The notes under the pieces: model-generated | Told to the model about the DNA's origin: nothing | Databases searched by the model: none | The model's input: only the letters and a program-made list of their open reading frames with translations | From: Hetaerina americana | Taxonomy: Eukaryota; Arthropoda; Insecta; Odonata; Calopterygidae | Length of the DNA: 64,000 nt | Assembly (NCBI GenBank): GCA_022747635.1 | Contig: JAKTNV010000199.1 | Coordinates: 310,001-374,000, forward strand | Direction: 5' to 3' | Program-made: the position numbers and the translations under genes | Part shown: positions 1-13,490 of the stretch, piece by piece | How the letters are laid out: each line of letters opens with the position of its first letter | Position numbering within the stretch: the first letter of the stretch is position 1

Positions 1-3000
1 AGGAGAAATCAGGAAAATCTAAATCCATCCGACAATATTAAGAAAAGTCATATGCTTGATGCTCTTAATATTATTATTGTTACGATCAGAGAACTTGAAT
101 ACAGCAAGTATAGGGGATCAGGATGTTTTGGTAAGAAATTTCTCAATATTAGACAATAGGTAATGCAAAATTTGGTTAAATGCTTTTTTGAGCAAGTTTC
201 CTATTTGACGGATTACATACTTGAATAAATTATAAAGTTATGAGAATACTTGAATAAGAAGAGTGCTAGAAAAGTCAATCGCGAGCAAAATATTTTAATT
301 TACCCTGTGGATGTCCTTTGTCCGTGATCGGCCGTTTTCATGCATACATGCCGCGGTATAAGGTATTTTCCTTATTTCAAACTGGTTTAATTTCTTAATA
401 AAGACTCAATCTCTCTTGTGTTTTCATTCATTGGACAATATGTGAAGGCAACTTTTACGAAAGCAATGATTTTATTTCAGGCGAGTGATATCACAAGAAA
501 TGATAATTTCAATCCTTGTCGCCAAATACGTAGTTCTGGCATATTTATTGCCAAAGGCGTGATGAATCACGTTTCAAACGTTTCCCCCTTGCGAAAAACA
601 TCCATTTTAACGTTTCGGTCGCGGTCTAGAGCCTGCAATATTTTCCACAAATCATTTCTTTTCAGCGGAGCGCTGTAAATCTTGTCCAACGGCTCGCTGC
701 TTGTTGAAAAATACCGGATGCCAGATGTGATAATTGACTCCGTCAAGCGCAAATTTAGCGTATTTCACCGATTGGTTGGAATGATGGAACTTATGAAATC
801 GTGCCATAGTTCAGAAGTACGTTCGGATGATATCTTGGTCAAATTCTCCAGAATTCAGTAAATTCTGAATAATAAGGATATATAATGCCTCACATTGAAT
901 TCTGCTGATTTTTGTCGAGTGGAAATTTGGCTTTTGAGGGCTGTAACTTTGAAAACAAAGAATGTATTCGAAAATCAGAATGAGAGGAAAGATATCATGG
1001 TAGCTAAACAAGTAAATAACGGAGTAGCAGATGCAGGTGTGCTCTTTCACACCGAAGAGATAACGAAATAACATCCATTTTGCCCAAAATGGCCATTTTC
1101 GGCATGTAGGAAATTAAGAAATAAAAAGGAAAGAGGGCTTTAATAAAGAGCGGCTGCTTGTTGGACGAAGAAACCTTTGAAAATAACAAAAATGAGATGG
1201 AATTAGAGAGAATAATGCCGGAATAATCTCATGCTTGCAAAATAAGTGTGAAAATAATTAACCAAGAAATATTAGAATCACAGATATCACGAATTTCCTT
1301 ACTTTGGTTTTGCCATATTAACTCTCATTTATGAAATATGTTATTTTTTATTTGCTAATTATTTAGGTAAAACCGGACATTAATTATGGGAAAGTTATTT
1401 AAAATAAATCAATAAACTAAATAGATAATTTAGCTTTTTTATTTCCTGCTAACTTGAAAAACTTTTAACAACGAACTGTAGAATAACTACTTCGCCTGCT
1501 AACTCTAATGTGATTTAGAAATCTTTGCATTTTGACTGATATTCTATCGCTATGCTTTCCGCTCTCCCAATGTCGAAACCTAGTTGAGGTTTTCTACAGA
1601 TATCAAACGTATCTAAATTAGAATGTCCTCGACGAAGATTAAATTTAAACTATATCTATCGGGAAATGAATATATGAATCACACCTAGCGCTCTCGACGT
1701 AACGAAAAGTTAGATGTGTGAAATAATTTTGAACTAGTTCGCGGTTATTAAAAAGTTTTAACAAATTTACTTTCTTGCAAAGGATATGTTTATAAGTGTG
1801 GTGTCGAGGTCGAGATGAACGAATTAATTTCAAACCATAGTGGCCATATTCTACACGTGGATTGCGAGGGGTTATTATGTGCCCCGAGGTGGGCCTTAAA
1901 GTACGAGGGTTGGGTTAGACCGTTGCTCCTTGTTTATGGTGCCTCTTGAAATAGTTATAGGGACATACATAAAACATCCGTTACCAGTGCTAATAATCCC
2001 ATAGTTCTCTATATGTTATTTGTTTCCCTCATGATCCATCTTTTGTATTACTAAACTCAGCGACGACTCTTGCATTCATGGGATTAGGATGTTCCCTCGC
2101 GTCGATGGCCTCCACTCCTAGTTTGCTGCATGAGGGATCGAAAGCATCCCTGATAAATCATATTTCTTAGGTAATAGTAATTATATCACTTCTTAAAAAC
2201 TCATTCAATCTTCAATAACTACCTCTGAAGATCTGGAAGATTTGAATAATGCATAATTAATGATTTCAAGTGTATACCTTTTATGTTGCGTGCACGACTA
2301 TTATTACGGTAAATATTCCGTTAATGCCTTCCACTTTCTACTTAAGTGCGTTTATAGGCGAGTGTCGAAGCTGTCGTATGTAAATGTTATAGAATATTGT
2401 AATTTTTGCATTACTTTTCATAGAATCGATTATTAAATTTAAAAACGATAACTTCACGCCTAATTTTGTGGAGTATATCTCTATCGGAGCCATTAAAAAT
2501 ATTTTATGTCATTAGTACACATTTATAATTGTCTGATAATGAAGTGAGCTGTGAAACCATTTCAGTAAATTTACTACATGAATTTAGCAAAATTTATTTG
2601 CTGTTTTGTTCGCAAACCCCAAGTACATTAATTATTAAATAAAATGTATCCAACATAATCATAGAATGTTATCCAACTGTCCAACTCTCACTTATGTGGA
2701 TTCTTTACCAATTCTTAAATCACGAAACTCAATGATTTCACTAATTATGTACCCAATTAGTTTAGGAGGAAGACTTACTTGAGATGACTACTCATCTAGC
2801 TCACGACAAGTTAATCGCGACGCAGAGTGTACACTGGAAACATTTTTTCGTTATTTCAACGCATTTACGCGTACAATTGCTGGGTTTCCCAAATAAAAAA
2901 GTTTGCGGAGTAACAGTAGTTCCCATTTGGTACGAATCTATGGAATTCTGAATAAAAATATTGACGTTGAAATGAAAATGCATAGTATTTTGATTCCCTT

Positions 3001-5780
3001 CAGTGATACTTAAATTCACATTTCAATCAGAAACTGGAGATGGGCATTAAATGATGAAAGTTGAATGGGTTCGGTAAATGTTGAGTATCACGTATGCTCC
3101 AATTTTTACGATTCTTTGAACACGAACTAAAGGAGAGTATAGGATTAGTTAGCACACAACTCGTGCTCTTCAATGAAATGAAAGGTTTTTTTAAACTCTC
3201 GCAAATTTTTCCATTTTGATCAATAAAATCAATGTAAAAATCTTTTAAGGGCCTTTAAATGCACGCATGACAAATTCCGAAGAGGTGTCATGAAATGAAT
3301 ACAAATTCAAAAAGAAAATTTTGTTTAGCTTTAGAGATGGAAATAGCCGAAGGGGGCTCAATACTATTTGAGCGGAAATACTATTAGTTGAGCATGTTTA
3401 TTTTGTAGTACCACTTAGAAAACCTCTTCCACTTCAAATGGGTTTATCAAAAAAATTACATTATGAGTTGTGATTTTACATTTTCCCAACGCTTGGTTCG
3501 GTCTAAATTAATCGGTCTACAAGTGAATACCAATCTTGTACACTGACTTCTATCAAATCTCTATGATACTCGTATTCTTAAATATTTGTTATATTGCCAC
3601 ACATAATGTTTGGTAGATTATATAGTTTCCCCTGGATGTTCTTGTATACTTGTGAATGGTTTTGCATTGACAAGTAAGTTTTCAGAAGAGAATGAAATTA
3701 GAAATGTTTACGATAGTTTAATTTTTTCAGATCTCGAAGTGACGAAAGCAAGTAAAAATGAGATTACGCCCCTCTTATCGGGGTTCGTCATATTTTAGCG
3801 ATGGTGAACGGTTGGTAGAGGGGGCGTATCGCTGTTTTTGGGTGATTATCTGTTCATGACATCTTTAGAATAGTTCTATTTTGAAATACGTGATTTTTCT
3901 TCCTTTAGTACGCGCTATAAAACCTCAAAACCGCCTACCCCTCCTTCTCTGCTAAATCCATCAACTATTGGCTCGATGTTAGCTTGAATATATTTCAAGT
4001 AAAATTGTAACTCAAGGAGCATTACAGGTTTAACGAGTAGAAAACGAAATGTATTCTCATAATAAATATAGTCAAATATTACTGAGGAGTAGATGATTTA
4101 TACTGGGTGGATATAGGTGGATTTAAATGCAAATTTCGATCTTTCTATGCAACGGTTTAAGTCTACGCAAAAATATTTTTTTAAATTCAATTTTGATATA
4201 GGATTAAAAATTAAAAGCCAACCTTTCCTTTTTTATTGGTATTCGAGAGTGACTTTAGGGGCCGCGTACTAAACATTCAGATGCATCCACCATCGGAGTT
4301 TAAATTTTAGATGCATGTGTAGAACTGAAACTTTATTACTTAAATTATTAAATTTATCATTGAAATAAGTTTTCTGAATTTTTCTTCTTATTTGAATTAC
4401 GGAGTGAGCTGGTAGTTTACATATGCTCATTTTTATAATAGTCTGAGAGCTCATTGTCAAAACATTAGAACAGTTTAACGCCCTTCATAAAAAACAACAT
4501 GACTCATCAACAATCATTTTAACAACTGCGACTGTCTCTAACATGAGATTTTACATAGAAGACATATATTTCTGAGGATTGAAGTCAAAGGCGCGCATTT
4601 TCAGTGCATGCCAAATTTTTCTAAACATTCAGATTTTACTATTGAATGTTAAAAAAATCTTTCCTTTTTTCAATTATTAAAACTATAATTCGTTGTTTAA
4701 ACATGCGTTTATGTTCACTGGTTTGCTTCTTTCCGTGTAGCATTACGGTTTTTGGTTTTATTTCAATTGAAGAATGAATTTATTTTTAAAATTAGTTATT
4801 TTTTCAAGGTTGAAATATTATGGACCAGGTAAAGCAGACAATGATTCTTCCTCTGAAACTAGTCCGCCGCATGAGTTGTCAAACTAGGGTTTTCAGGGAA
4901 ACCATGTTTACAAATTCTACTGGACACACATAGGGAGGGAAATCAATTTTTCCTAAGTATATTTATGGAAATTAATACAATCGTTGATTTGGAAAATTTT
5001 CCATTGAAACTGCCCGAGCGGAAGCATTTTTTGAGATGGTGAGACTGAGCTTTGGTAACGAGACGCATGTTTTGGTCGCGGTATTGTATAATTTTTAATT
5101 GCCCCCGAAATGTTGCCGAATAGAATCCAGTTGCAAAGTGCTCCACAGCGCTTTATTGGAATTACATGATCATCAGTGAGAATTCCAATCTCACTCGTGC
5201 GGCGAACATTTCCCGAATTGAAATGGCTCCAACATTCTTCTTTCTCCTCAATGATGCTAAATGTGAAGAGCCGTAAGAGGTATCGAGTCTCCCAGATTGT
5301 GGGGGCACGTTGAAACACGAAATTGAGTGACCCCTCCTCGGGAGTAGCCAAGAGTGGACATCTTCCGGGGACATTTTTCCCTCGCTCCATTTTATTCTTG
5401 AACCCAAACACACAATATCCTCACTAATATCTCCGACGGAGCTCCGGAATGTGACGACATCTTCACGTAACATTGATATTTCAATTGTTTAAGAACTATT
5501 TTGCTAAGAAAAATTAAGTGAATAGGATTGATGCATGGCAGACCATTTTTTTAATATTTCAACATGGCAAAGTATGAAATGGCGCACCGAAAGTCACTTC
5601 TAATGCGATTTTGTAAGGAAGAAAAAACGGATATAGAATTCATCGGTACCAGATCTTGCGGAATCAGTAAATCTTAATTAATTTCACCAAACTTTATTGT
5701 TCCATTTTCAACGCTGTAAATAATTGTACCTGAATATGTCACATATGTGGTGAAACCGGTTGCATTGAAAAATGAGCATA
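1..5780. other. AT-rich intergenic DNA, no gene recognised
   Basis: I see no recognisable coding, RNA or transposon feature here. Open frames are short and look like chance. The longest (minus strand 4953-5411, 152 codons, overlapping another frame at 5162-5473) sits in a slightly GC-richer stretch and matches no family I know. A somewhat GC-richer stretch at about 1850-2160 may be an old repeat, but I cannot classify it. Confidence 0.5.
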
Positions 5781-5784
5781 TTAA

Positions 5785-5875
5785 GTATCGGCCCGGCAAG
5801 TTGTTGGTCAGTGGTTCAAGTCCCGGTCAAGTAATTTTTTCCGGATCTTGTGATCCGGATCATTTCACCTTCTCT
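5785..5875 (+). repeat. tRNA-like SINE fragment (B box at 5813-5823)
   Basis: GGTTCAAGTCC at 5813-5823 fits the RNA polymerase III B-box consensus, and the bases before it could form an anticodon-arm-like segment. No convincing A box or acceptor stem is present, so this is more likely a truncated tRNA-derived SINE than a tRNA gene. A short palindrome, ccggatcttgtgatccgg, follows at about 5840-5858. Family unknown. Confidence 0.35.
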
Positions 5876-5984
5876 ACAAATCCTTTGTTAGTCTTTAATA
5901 TGCGAGTCTACCCTTTTTCCTTACAACTATCCATGTGAATATATAATCGCCTTTTGAGGGGTTTTCGTGTTTATATATTCAATT

Positions 5985-6650
5985 GCGTTCCAGAAAGTAA
6001 CTTGCGTTTGGAAGTACAAAAGGAACCTATAGAACAAACAAAGTATTTTTTGTATACGTATGAAAGGCACATTCTTGAACTATTTTTTCTATATGGTCCC
6101 CACTGAAATTGAGGCATTTATCACAGCAATGCACAAGCTTTTCAATACAGACTCGGAAGATATCTACCGCCTTAGATTTCAACTAATTGCTGCGCTGTGT
6201 TTCCTGCCCACGTCAAGCGAGAGATCCGTAATCGTTAATATGCGACTTTCACAAATCTTTTCGTTGATTTTCACCGTTAGTTCGTCTGTTAGAAGGCTAG
6301 GCCGACCACTGCAGCCCTCGTCGTGAACATTGGTGATGTGACCAATTATAAACTGAGAATGCACAACTGACTCACTCAGCCTTCAATCATATTCCATCTG
6401 CGTACGCTTCACAAAGTTGCCCATGAATTCAGATTGGCTTGAGCTCTTTTGCCTGTAAAACACTAATCTCAGATCGCACTTCATAATTTGCGGGATTTTC
6501 TATTGCAGTGCACATTTTAGCAGATTGCAGTGAGCAAAGTAGATGTACCACAGTCTGCAAACACCACCATAGCAGGATGTGGGCTGAGAGTAGGGACGTA
6601 CAGCAAGATGGTGGCTCCGGCCCTACCCACCCTGTACTTTCTGGAGAACC
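5985..6650 (-). mobile_element. Degraded mariner-like transposon
   Basis: The reverse strand encodes a transposase helix-turn-helix remnant at 6364-6179. It contains SGRPSLLTDEL, NEKI and TITDLSL, typical of the second HTH of mariner-type transposases. Short outer inverted repeats (tccagaaagta near 5989-5999; tactttctgga at 6635-6645) bracket it. The region between the HTH remnant and the left repeat is too short for the DDD catalytic domain, so most of that domain is deleted. The HTH frame is broken on both sides. This is a non-autonomous fossil. Confidence 0.65.
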
Positions 6651-6785
6651 CTCGTATGTATAAATGCGAAGGGGTATCGTACATTTATAATTATTACTAA
6701 AAATTATGGTGATAGGGATAAAAATTTTTATATGTTTTTCTTTAAAATTCCCTACATAGTCACTCTCTAGAGTTATACATTTCTC

Positions 6786-7448
6786 TCAGCTTCTCTTGAG
6801 CTTTGAATCCACCGTTGTAGAACTCTGCAGATTGAGACAAAACCATTGTTCCACCTCTTTTATGACCTCATTTGTGCTGCCAAGTCTTGGACCCAAACTG
6901 ATGTCCTCACATGATGTAGCCTTTACCTTTTTCGGAATAGGAACTAACACTGATCTCACAAAGTCTTCCGGCCAGATTCCTTCCTCATAGATACTACGGA
7001 TCAGCCCATATAGCCTCTTCCACCCACATTTTCCTAAGCATTTCATTAGTTCCGCAGGAATTTTATCCACCCCCACGGCCTTATTTGGTTTCATGCCATT
7101 TCTATCTCACCTTCGAGTATGCTTGGACCCAAAATATCTTCCTCCTCGTCATGTTCCTTTTCTGTCTAACTTCGTTGGTCTAAGTTCTTCACCATACAGT
7201 TCTTCTATATATTTCTTCCATATGTCTTGGATCTTTTCCGTGTCAACTATTACCTTACCCGCCTTATCTCTGACTGCTAGTATAGATTCCTTTCTTCCTT
7301 TTCCTTCCTTTCTTATTTCCCGATAAAGATTTAACTTTGCTGCACAGCGCACCAATCTCACCCTTCCTCTACATACTTCCCATATCCTTGATGAGAAGAT
7401 GGTGAAGGGATAGGGTGACTTAGATATTAAATGGGAGCATGTTATCAT
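6786..7448 (-). pseudogene. LINE-C fragment: linker and RT N-terminal part
   Basis: Two reverse-strand frames (7448-7149 and 7094-6786) encode the linker and first RT blocks of a non-LTR retrotransposon. The first has AVRDKAGKVIVDTEKIQ followed by IWKKYIEELYGEE. The second has NKAVGVDKIPAELMK, then IYEEGIWPEDF and VPIPKK. These blocks resemble LINE polymerases of the RTE/craniofacial-development-protein-2-like type; the exact clade is uncertain. The frames are separated by stops, and after KATSCED the sequence leaves the RT family, so everything downstream (FRKG, catalytic DD) is absent. It is related to the chimera at 40.7-42.0 kb, which carries the same linker. Confidence 0.8.
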
Positions 7449-7639
7449 TAACTTAATAGTTCATTAAAAGCCTATAAAACATTGAAATTTGAGTTTTAGT
7501 ATTTCATTTACCCCTTTGAAATCGTTTCCCCTTTCTTTAAAATTCAGTGCATCAATACCGTTGTTGTTCTAAGTGAACGATCCCAAATTTCGGAACACCC
7601 CTCCCATCCTCTATTATAGCTGGTCTAAAGTTCACAACA

Positions 7640-8660
7640 GGCTTTGCTATTCGTGGCGGAATGCTTTGGCTCCCGGTACGGACTCAGGCATTATAATACT
7701 CAAACTGAAAGAATCACCAGGGGTCATCAAGAATAGCACGTTTTCGTGAAGCTACAAGGGAACGATGGACAGGGGTCAGGCTGACAGGCAATGCGAAGCG
7801 GACCAACGTCCTTCCAAGGGTTTCTGGGGGCCGGAAAAGGTTGTTTTCCTTGGCTCTCCATACCACTAGGCTTTGTGCATTTCTCGCCTCCTCCCACTCC
7901 ACACGCTCTTCCACGTCTCGCCTGCTCCTGCACTTCCCGACGCGGCTTATTCCACACCCTACCCCAACCCGTCCATTTCCACGTCGGAGTAATATCCACG
8001 CGCATAATATACCCTCACTTCCCGCCCTCTCTTCTCCCGCCGGCCCCAAATGATCTCTTCCTCTTCGCAATATCTTCTTCCCTTCGGGATCCCTTTCCCT
8101 CCGCAGGACACAGGACATCCATTAGCCCTTTCCTAAGGACACTCCCTCTCTCGTCCTATTCCCATTTGCCTCCCTCTCTCCCGCGACATTTCCTGCGTTT
8201 TAAGTAGCCATGCTTCCACTCCCCATCCCCTCTCATCCCGGTCCTCATTCATTCATCCGCTTCCTTCCTCCCCTCTCGCCCCAACACGTCCACTCCACCC
8301 TCCCCTTCACCTCCCTCAGCCGTATCCGTCCCGGGCCAATTAGGCCTCGGGGCCGCTGCCAATCGGAAATCAGATTCTGGGGACCGGAAAGGCACAGATA
8401 TCCATGCGGTCGTCGGCTTCGGAACATTTTCTGCCGTCAATTTGGTCGGCGAATCGGACGCGCGCGAAATTGAGTTGAAAATGTCCAAGCGAGTGAGCGA
8501 AATTGCATTTTCCGTCGCCTTCGCGCGGATTTTGATACGTTTTTCTTTTCTTTGGAGAGCCAGTTCCGATTTTTGGCACATCTTTGGTTCTGACCGAAAT
8601 AATCAATCATGTCCTCCCGCCTAATTACTCTTAGTGTCCAAATTGGGTGGGAACTCAATT
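7640..8660. other. GC-rich, C/T-skewed patch
   Basis: This stretch is much richer in G+C than its flanks. From about 7860 to 8340 it is strongly pyrimidine-biased on the + strand (runs of ccctc, cttccc). CpGs are frequent at 8330-8530. Overlapping open frames on both strands (for example 7791-8207 + and 7714-8118 -) are rich in P, S, R and L, as expected from composition alone. I see no protein domain. It could be a CpG-island-like regulatory segment or an old GC-rich repeat. Confidence 0.4.
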
Positions 8661-8969
8661 TACTGAACGCCTAGGCACGCAGTTGGGATTTCAGCCAGCG
8701 GCTGCAAGACCAGCTGAATAATCCTTTGCGCACTTGTGACGGAACCTATAAATACGGATATTATGCGAACCTCAGCCTTTTGCAGGTGGTGAATGTATCT
8801 GCTTCACGCCGAGCCGCCTTTGAGGAATATGTCCCCCAGAGGATCCCTTCTAGACACACTATCTTCCACTCTCAATCGAGCAATATTATTATTTTTTACT
8901 GAAATATTAAACTACTAACTGCGACAAAATATTTATGCATAAATCTTCCTTTTTTCAATAACTTACAAA

Positions 8970-9177
8970 CGGCACCGTTTTTCGTCCATAGAAGAGATCC
9001 AATTAGCCGTGACGAAGACCTTGCGAGAGGTCCCCGAAGACGCCTTCCAGGGCGCGTGCCGGTCATGGTAGAGTCGCTGGAAGAAATGCGTTGAGGCCAA
9101 AGAAGAAAACTTGAGCCAACCTGTTGAATAAATTACTTTTAAAAAATAATTACATTATTTTCGGAACACACCCTGTG
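8970..9177 (+). mobile_element. 5'-truncated mariner: transposase C-terminus plus right TIR
   Basis: The + strand encodes AVTKTLREVPEDAFQGA, then a stop, then SRWKKCVEA. This is the typical C-terminal end of a mariner transposase, whose last exposed motif is usually W..R..KCV. The right inverted repeat lies at 9153-9177 and ends acacaccctgtg. It matches the reverse complement of the left repeat of the mariner at 29719, so both belong to one family. HTH and catalytic domains are missing. Only about 200 bp survive. Confidence 0.75.
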
Positions 9178-9971
9178 CGGTGGATACAAGGTGTATCTGA
9201 AAGGGATGACTTGTTCCTGTTTTTTTTTGGAAAATGATTTAAAGCGTAATTGATGGAACGAGATACCGTGGAGGACGTTCCCGGAGCTGAGTAATGGAAG
9301 CCATTACCTTGGCTAGCATGTGACCGTTATCAGAATTTATTCCAAGCAACGCTGAAATACACCTAAAATACCCCCATGGTTCAAAACCAGGGGCACTCGG
9401 TGTGAAGAAGAACGTCATTTTCAGAGAAGCGCTGCCTTGGATTTAATGGCGAGTAAAATCCATATTATGCAACATATATCATTCTCATGAAAAACCAAAT
9501 AAACCTTCAAACAGTATGCGCGCATGCCCTAGATGGGAATCTTTAAAAATAAAAACTCAATATAGGCTTGGAAACATGTAGTTTAGAAACATGTAAGTCA
9601 TTACAAGCATATTGGAAAGTTGTTTGAATAAGATATATTTAATTGTATTATGTATATTGTATTCATATTTTGTTTCGATTCCCTTGTAATTGATATTTAT
9701 AGTGTTGTTTTTCAAATAAGATATATGTTACAACGCCAGGGTGGCCAGCAATCTTTGAATTTTTGGATATCAGGAGAAAAAAAGAAATGGGAGTAATTTG
9801 AAAAATCCTTGGAAAGGCGTGAATTGCAGAGAATTAATTCAACATTGCGAGAAAATGTATTCAAAAACAGGACGCGTTAAGGACAAATTAATTGCATATT
9901 ATCTTAATTTGAATTTAATATTTAATGGACAAATTGAGCATATTTCTGCCTCTTTTTAGGCGGACTTTATT
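9178..9971. other. Intergenic, nothing recognised
   Basis: AT-rich sequence with no open frame of note and no repeat that I can identify. Confidence 0.5.
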
Positions 9972-10105
9972 AAATAATATTTCCTTCAAGCGTAAAAGGT
10001 TTTTTACACCACTGTAAAAGTCAAGAAGGAGGAGAAAATGCTCTCCTCCTTTTTCACATTTACACTGGTGTAAAAAACCCTTTACGGCTTAAGGAAATAT
10101 TATTT
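9972..10105. repeat. Near-perfect 134-bp palindrome (foldback/MITE-like)
   Basis: The left arm starting aaataatatttcctt at 9972 and the right arm ending aaggaaatattattt at 10105 are inverted copies for about 50 bp each, with a few mismatches. The inner part is also self-complementary (aggaggag...ctcctcct), leaving a loop of only a few bases, so the whole unit can fold into one long hairpin. It has no coding capacity. Structure and size fit a foldback or MITE-type element. No convincing target-site duplication is visible, so class and family stay open. Confidence 0.75.
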
Positions 10106-12590
10106 TATATTGTCAGCCTTGATATTTAATACCTACATACTCTAGGAATACTTATTTAATTTATTGTTTTCAATCAGTTTTTTACCGCACAAGAATGTAA
10201 AGACTTGGGCGTCGCATCTGCTTACATTGAGGCAGGATTTGTGCATTGAATCGGGGTAACTGATTGTTGGCTTCGGAACAATTGCATATTAACCGCCGTT
10301 AAACAACTGAGAAATATTGAATAACTTAAGTGGAAAAGTTCTGTGATTAGTTATTCATTATGTTTGACTTACATCACATCACGCCTGAACCTTCATGAGA
10401 ACTGAGAAGTAATTGCTGGGTACTTACTTCGGTGAGTGAGGTAGGAGAGATTTCTTTTCAATGAATGCTCAAGGAAATACTAGCATTCACTGGAGTTATG
10501 GTGACTTCCTCTTCAATTGGCTTGGATCGATAGTTCTTTTAATATTTGCATTTCCTGGAGGCTAGCAATAATAGACGAGAAAGGTGTTATGGCACAGTTG
10601 GAAGTCATCTTGATGCTTTAAAAAGTCGAAAAATCCCATCTAACTCCAAGCGAGGCAGTCCCTGCACCGTATAGAGAATTTTTATTTCAGAGCGGCAATC
10701 GGATCATTGAAGATATTTTTATTGGCTCGATATCTAAATCAATGGATATCAACTCAACGGAAGAAAATGCTGAAGATTATGTGCATGTCAGTGAAGCAGT
10801 TTCGGCTGGATGATTTTGATTGCCAGTGTTGCATCACATTGATCTAGAAAACTCTCTCATTAATATTGTGGCCATTAAAATGTCCTTCATAGATTTATCA
10901 AAAGAGTTTTTTTCAAATCTGGTACCGTTTTGATGAAACTCGAATATTTTATCTTATAAAGTATATTTTGGGTCGCAAGTACTGTCTACTCGAATCGTTT
11001 TTCTCCACGAAATCTTTTTAGTACCAAGTAATCAATGAAAATGCTTTGGTAATCTGTTGGAGTGAACTTTAAAAATTTTCTTTGCCATAAATTTATATTT
11101 CCACATTTTAATGGTGATTTTCTTTTAACACCACCCCTTAGAAGATAATAGCAAGAATATGTGGTGTGTATGTATACCTCATTCATACCTCAGGGTCCCT
11201 TGAATTTCTACTGGTTTTATCATACACACAGTTAAAAGTCATGTTGTTATACATAACTAACTCTTTTCCCTTGATTGCATTCTATTTTGAACTTTAAAAC
11301 GTTTAAAACTATTATCTTCTATCTGAAGGACTACAAAGTAAGTGATATATTTTATTTTATTTCGAAATTTGCTCAACCTGGGATTTTGAACAGTTTCAGG
11401 AACTCGGGTCATATTTTTCTGCCTTTTTGCAGTGTTGTATTAATAAAAGAGGGAGAGGTGAAGCTTTGAACTTGTCTTTTACACCGTTACAATCAGATAT
11501 GATGGTGTCTTTTTTAGTTTTAACATTATATCCAATTTGATTTTTCTCAATTTTCAAGTTAAAACGTTTGCCGTACTAGTTAGTTCAACGCTAAAATATC
11601 AGGAAATAATTGAATGTAGAATGGAGAGGAGTCGGGCATTGGGAATTTTCAAAGCGGGAAAAAAGTAAAGAGAATTATAATTTAGGCCGGCAAAATACGG
11701 AAATTGCAGGTCAGAAAACCTGATTGGCTGTCGGGAAAGATATCAGGAAACTTTGCGACTGCCTAAAATTCATTCGGCAAAATGACAACAATGGCGATAT
11801 CATATTCTGAAATATTTGGCTGAATAGATAAATAATACCAACACATAAAGTCAATACAATAGTTCCATAATTTAATTTATGGTAAATTGGTAAAAAGACT
11901 TTATTATCCTGGAAAATCACGTGCAAAAGTTTTTCCATTTATACTATTACTCTTTTAATCGTCATTTAATTAATCACAGAAGGATATAAACTCTTCGGTA
12001 GTGAATTCAATCTCCTATACTAAAACTGTTTCATGAATAGGCTAAGGAACTATACGTATTTCAACCAAGAAACAGTGACTGCAAGGCCGGCGAAACTGCC
12101 GTCCTAGAAAATGGACACTCACGAAAGAAATCCCGGAAGGTTTGTATCTTCAATGTAAAGAAACGTTTACAATTCTACTGTTTTGGATAAGATGTCATCA
12201 TACGTGCGTCATTGTGCCCTTGTAGTAAAAAACCAAATGCAGTCAATAATAATAATAATAATCTCAATGTCAAAAATACTGTAAACCTCCTGGAACAACG
12301 CGTCAGAAAAATTAACGGCAAAATATATTTGATTTTTCTTTAATTTTAATTAAGGATCAATTCCACTGTAATGAAATTGAGGGAGGTTGTATTGTCATGC
12401 ATACACGCTATACATTACATTTTTTTCCGTTACTCAACAGTATTTATTAAAACGGCTAATACATTTGTTCGACCATATTGAACGCTATGATAGCTTCGAT
12501 ATATGAGTATATGAACGTGATGGTGGTATACCTTCCTCATCTCACGTCCTTTTTTGCGAAGATGATAAGATTAATTTCGATTAAAAATCT
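10106..12590. other. AT-rich intergenic DNA with a short (AAT)n
   Basis: No gene recognised. A short trinucleotide run (aat repeated five times) lies at about 12248-12262. Open frames at 10986-11186, 11275-11469 and 11711-11938 are short, with no domain. Confidence 0.5.
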
Positions 12591-13490
12591 CAGAATTAAT
12601 GTGGGAGGGCTTGACAACGACCCGATTGTCATCCGCCCTTCCACTCCGTCGTGCCGGTCTACACGCGCCCGCCTCCCCATCCGTACGCCCTCCGACGATG
12701 GCCCTCGAACCACGGCGTGTATATCGCCGAGGGATTTGGGGGGTTGGCGGCGGGCGAGGAGTGAACTGGAGGAGGATCGAGGTGCGTGGGATACGGGAGG
12801 GAATCTCTCGGAGCGGGACGGGAGTGGGGTCGGTAGGAGTGCGGGAGAGGTTGGGGGAGGAAGGGGTTTCGTTCGGTCTGGGAATGGGACCGGAAAGGCT
12901 TTTGGCATTGGGGTGGGTGGGAGAGGGGGGAAGGAATGAAGCGGATAAGGATATTGTTACTCAACAGGTCCCCCTTATTCCTCTCCCTCTCAATCTCCAA
13001 TTGGCTTGTCTCCCTCGTCGGCGGGGGGGGGGGGAGGGTTGGAAAGGCAATCTGGTTCCATCGCGCGCTTCGTTCGACAGGGGTAATCCCCTCGGGATGA
13101 TGATTCCGAGGGAGATACGAGGGCAGATGGGGCGAGGGCCTCGTCCCAGAAATGAGCATGGAGTGAATTACGTGAGGAAAGAACACGGATTCACGTGTGT
13201 AAATGTGCTCGAACGTGTGTGAGATCCCATTCGTATCGCGAGTGGGACACCCCCTTCCCACACCCACCCCAGCCCTCATGCCCCTCTCCGCCCGATATAA
13301 AAAAGAAGAACATTTCGCCGTTTGATGTTCGCCTTCTTCCATTTTATTCCCCATCTCTTGTTCCCAGATCCCCGTCGACGATCCCTTTCTCTCCCTCTCT
13401 TCCTTCCTCATCGTATCCCCTTCTCCCTTTAAACTCCGCTCTTCTCATCTGATAATCGAGGAACACTCGCACCTGTCGAGTCGGGATTTA
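12590..13490. other. GC-rich patch with purine/pyrimidine strand asymmetry and poly-G
   Basis: G-rich on the + strand from about 12700 to 12940, then a long G run at about 13022-13034, then C/T-rich from 13240 to 13440. Long frames exist on both strands (12599-13222 +, 13411-12659 -). They overlap each other and show only low-complexity R/G/P/S composition, so I do not call a gene. CpGs are common. It may be regulatory or a decayed GC-rich repeat. Confidence 0.4.

Noticed and set aside
4953..5411. 152-codon minus-strand frame
   Set aside because: No motif recognised, and it overlaps a second frame on the same strand. Evidence is insufficient for a gene.
7714..8207. Overlapping 134- and 138-codon frames
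   Set aside because: Same compositional artefact in the 7.6-8.6 kb patch.
12599..13411. Long open frames on both strands (207 and 250 codons)
   Set aside because: They overlap on opposite strands in a skewed GC-rich patch, are low complexity (R/G/P/S) and have no domain. Such composition alone gives long frames.
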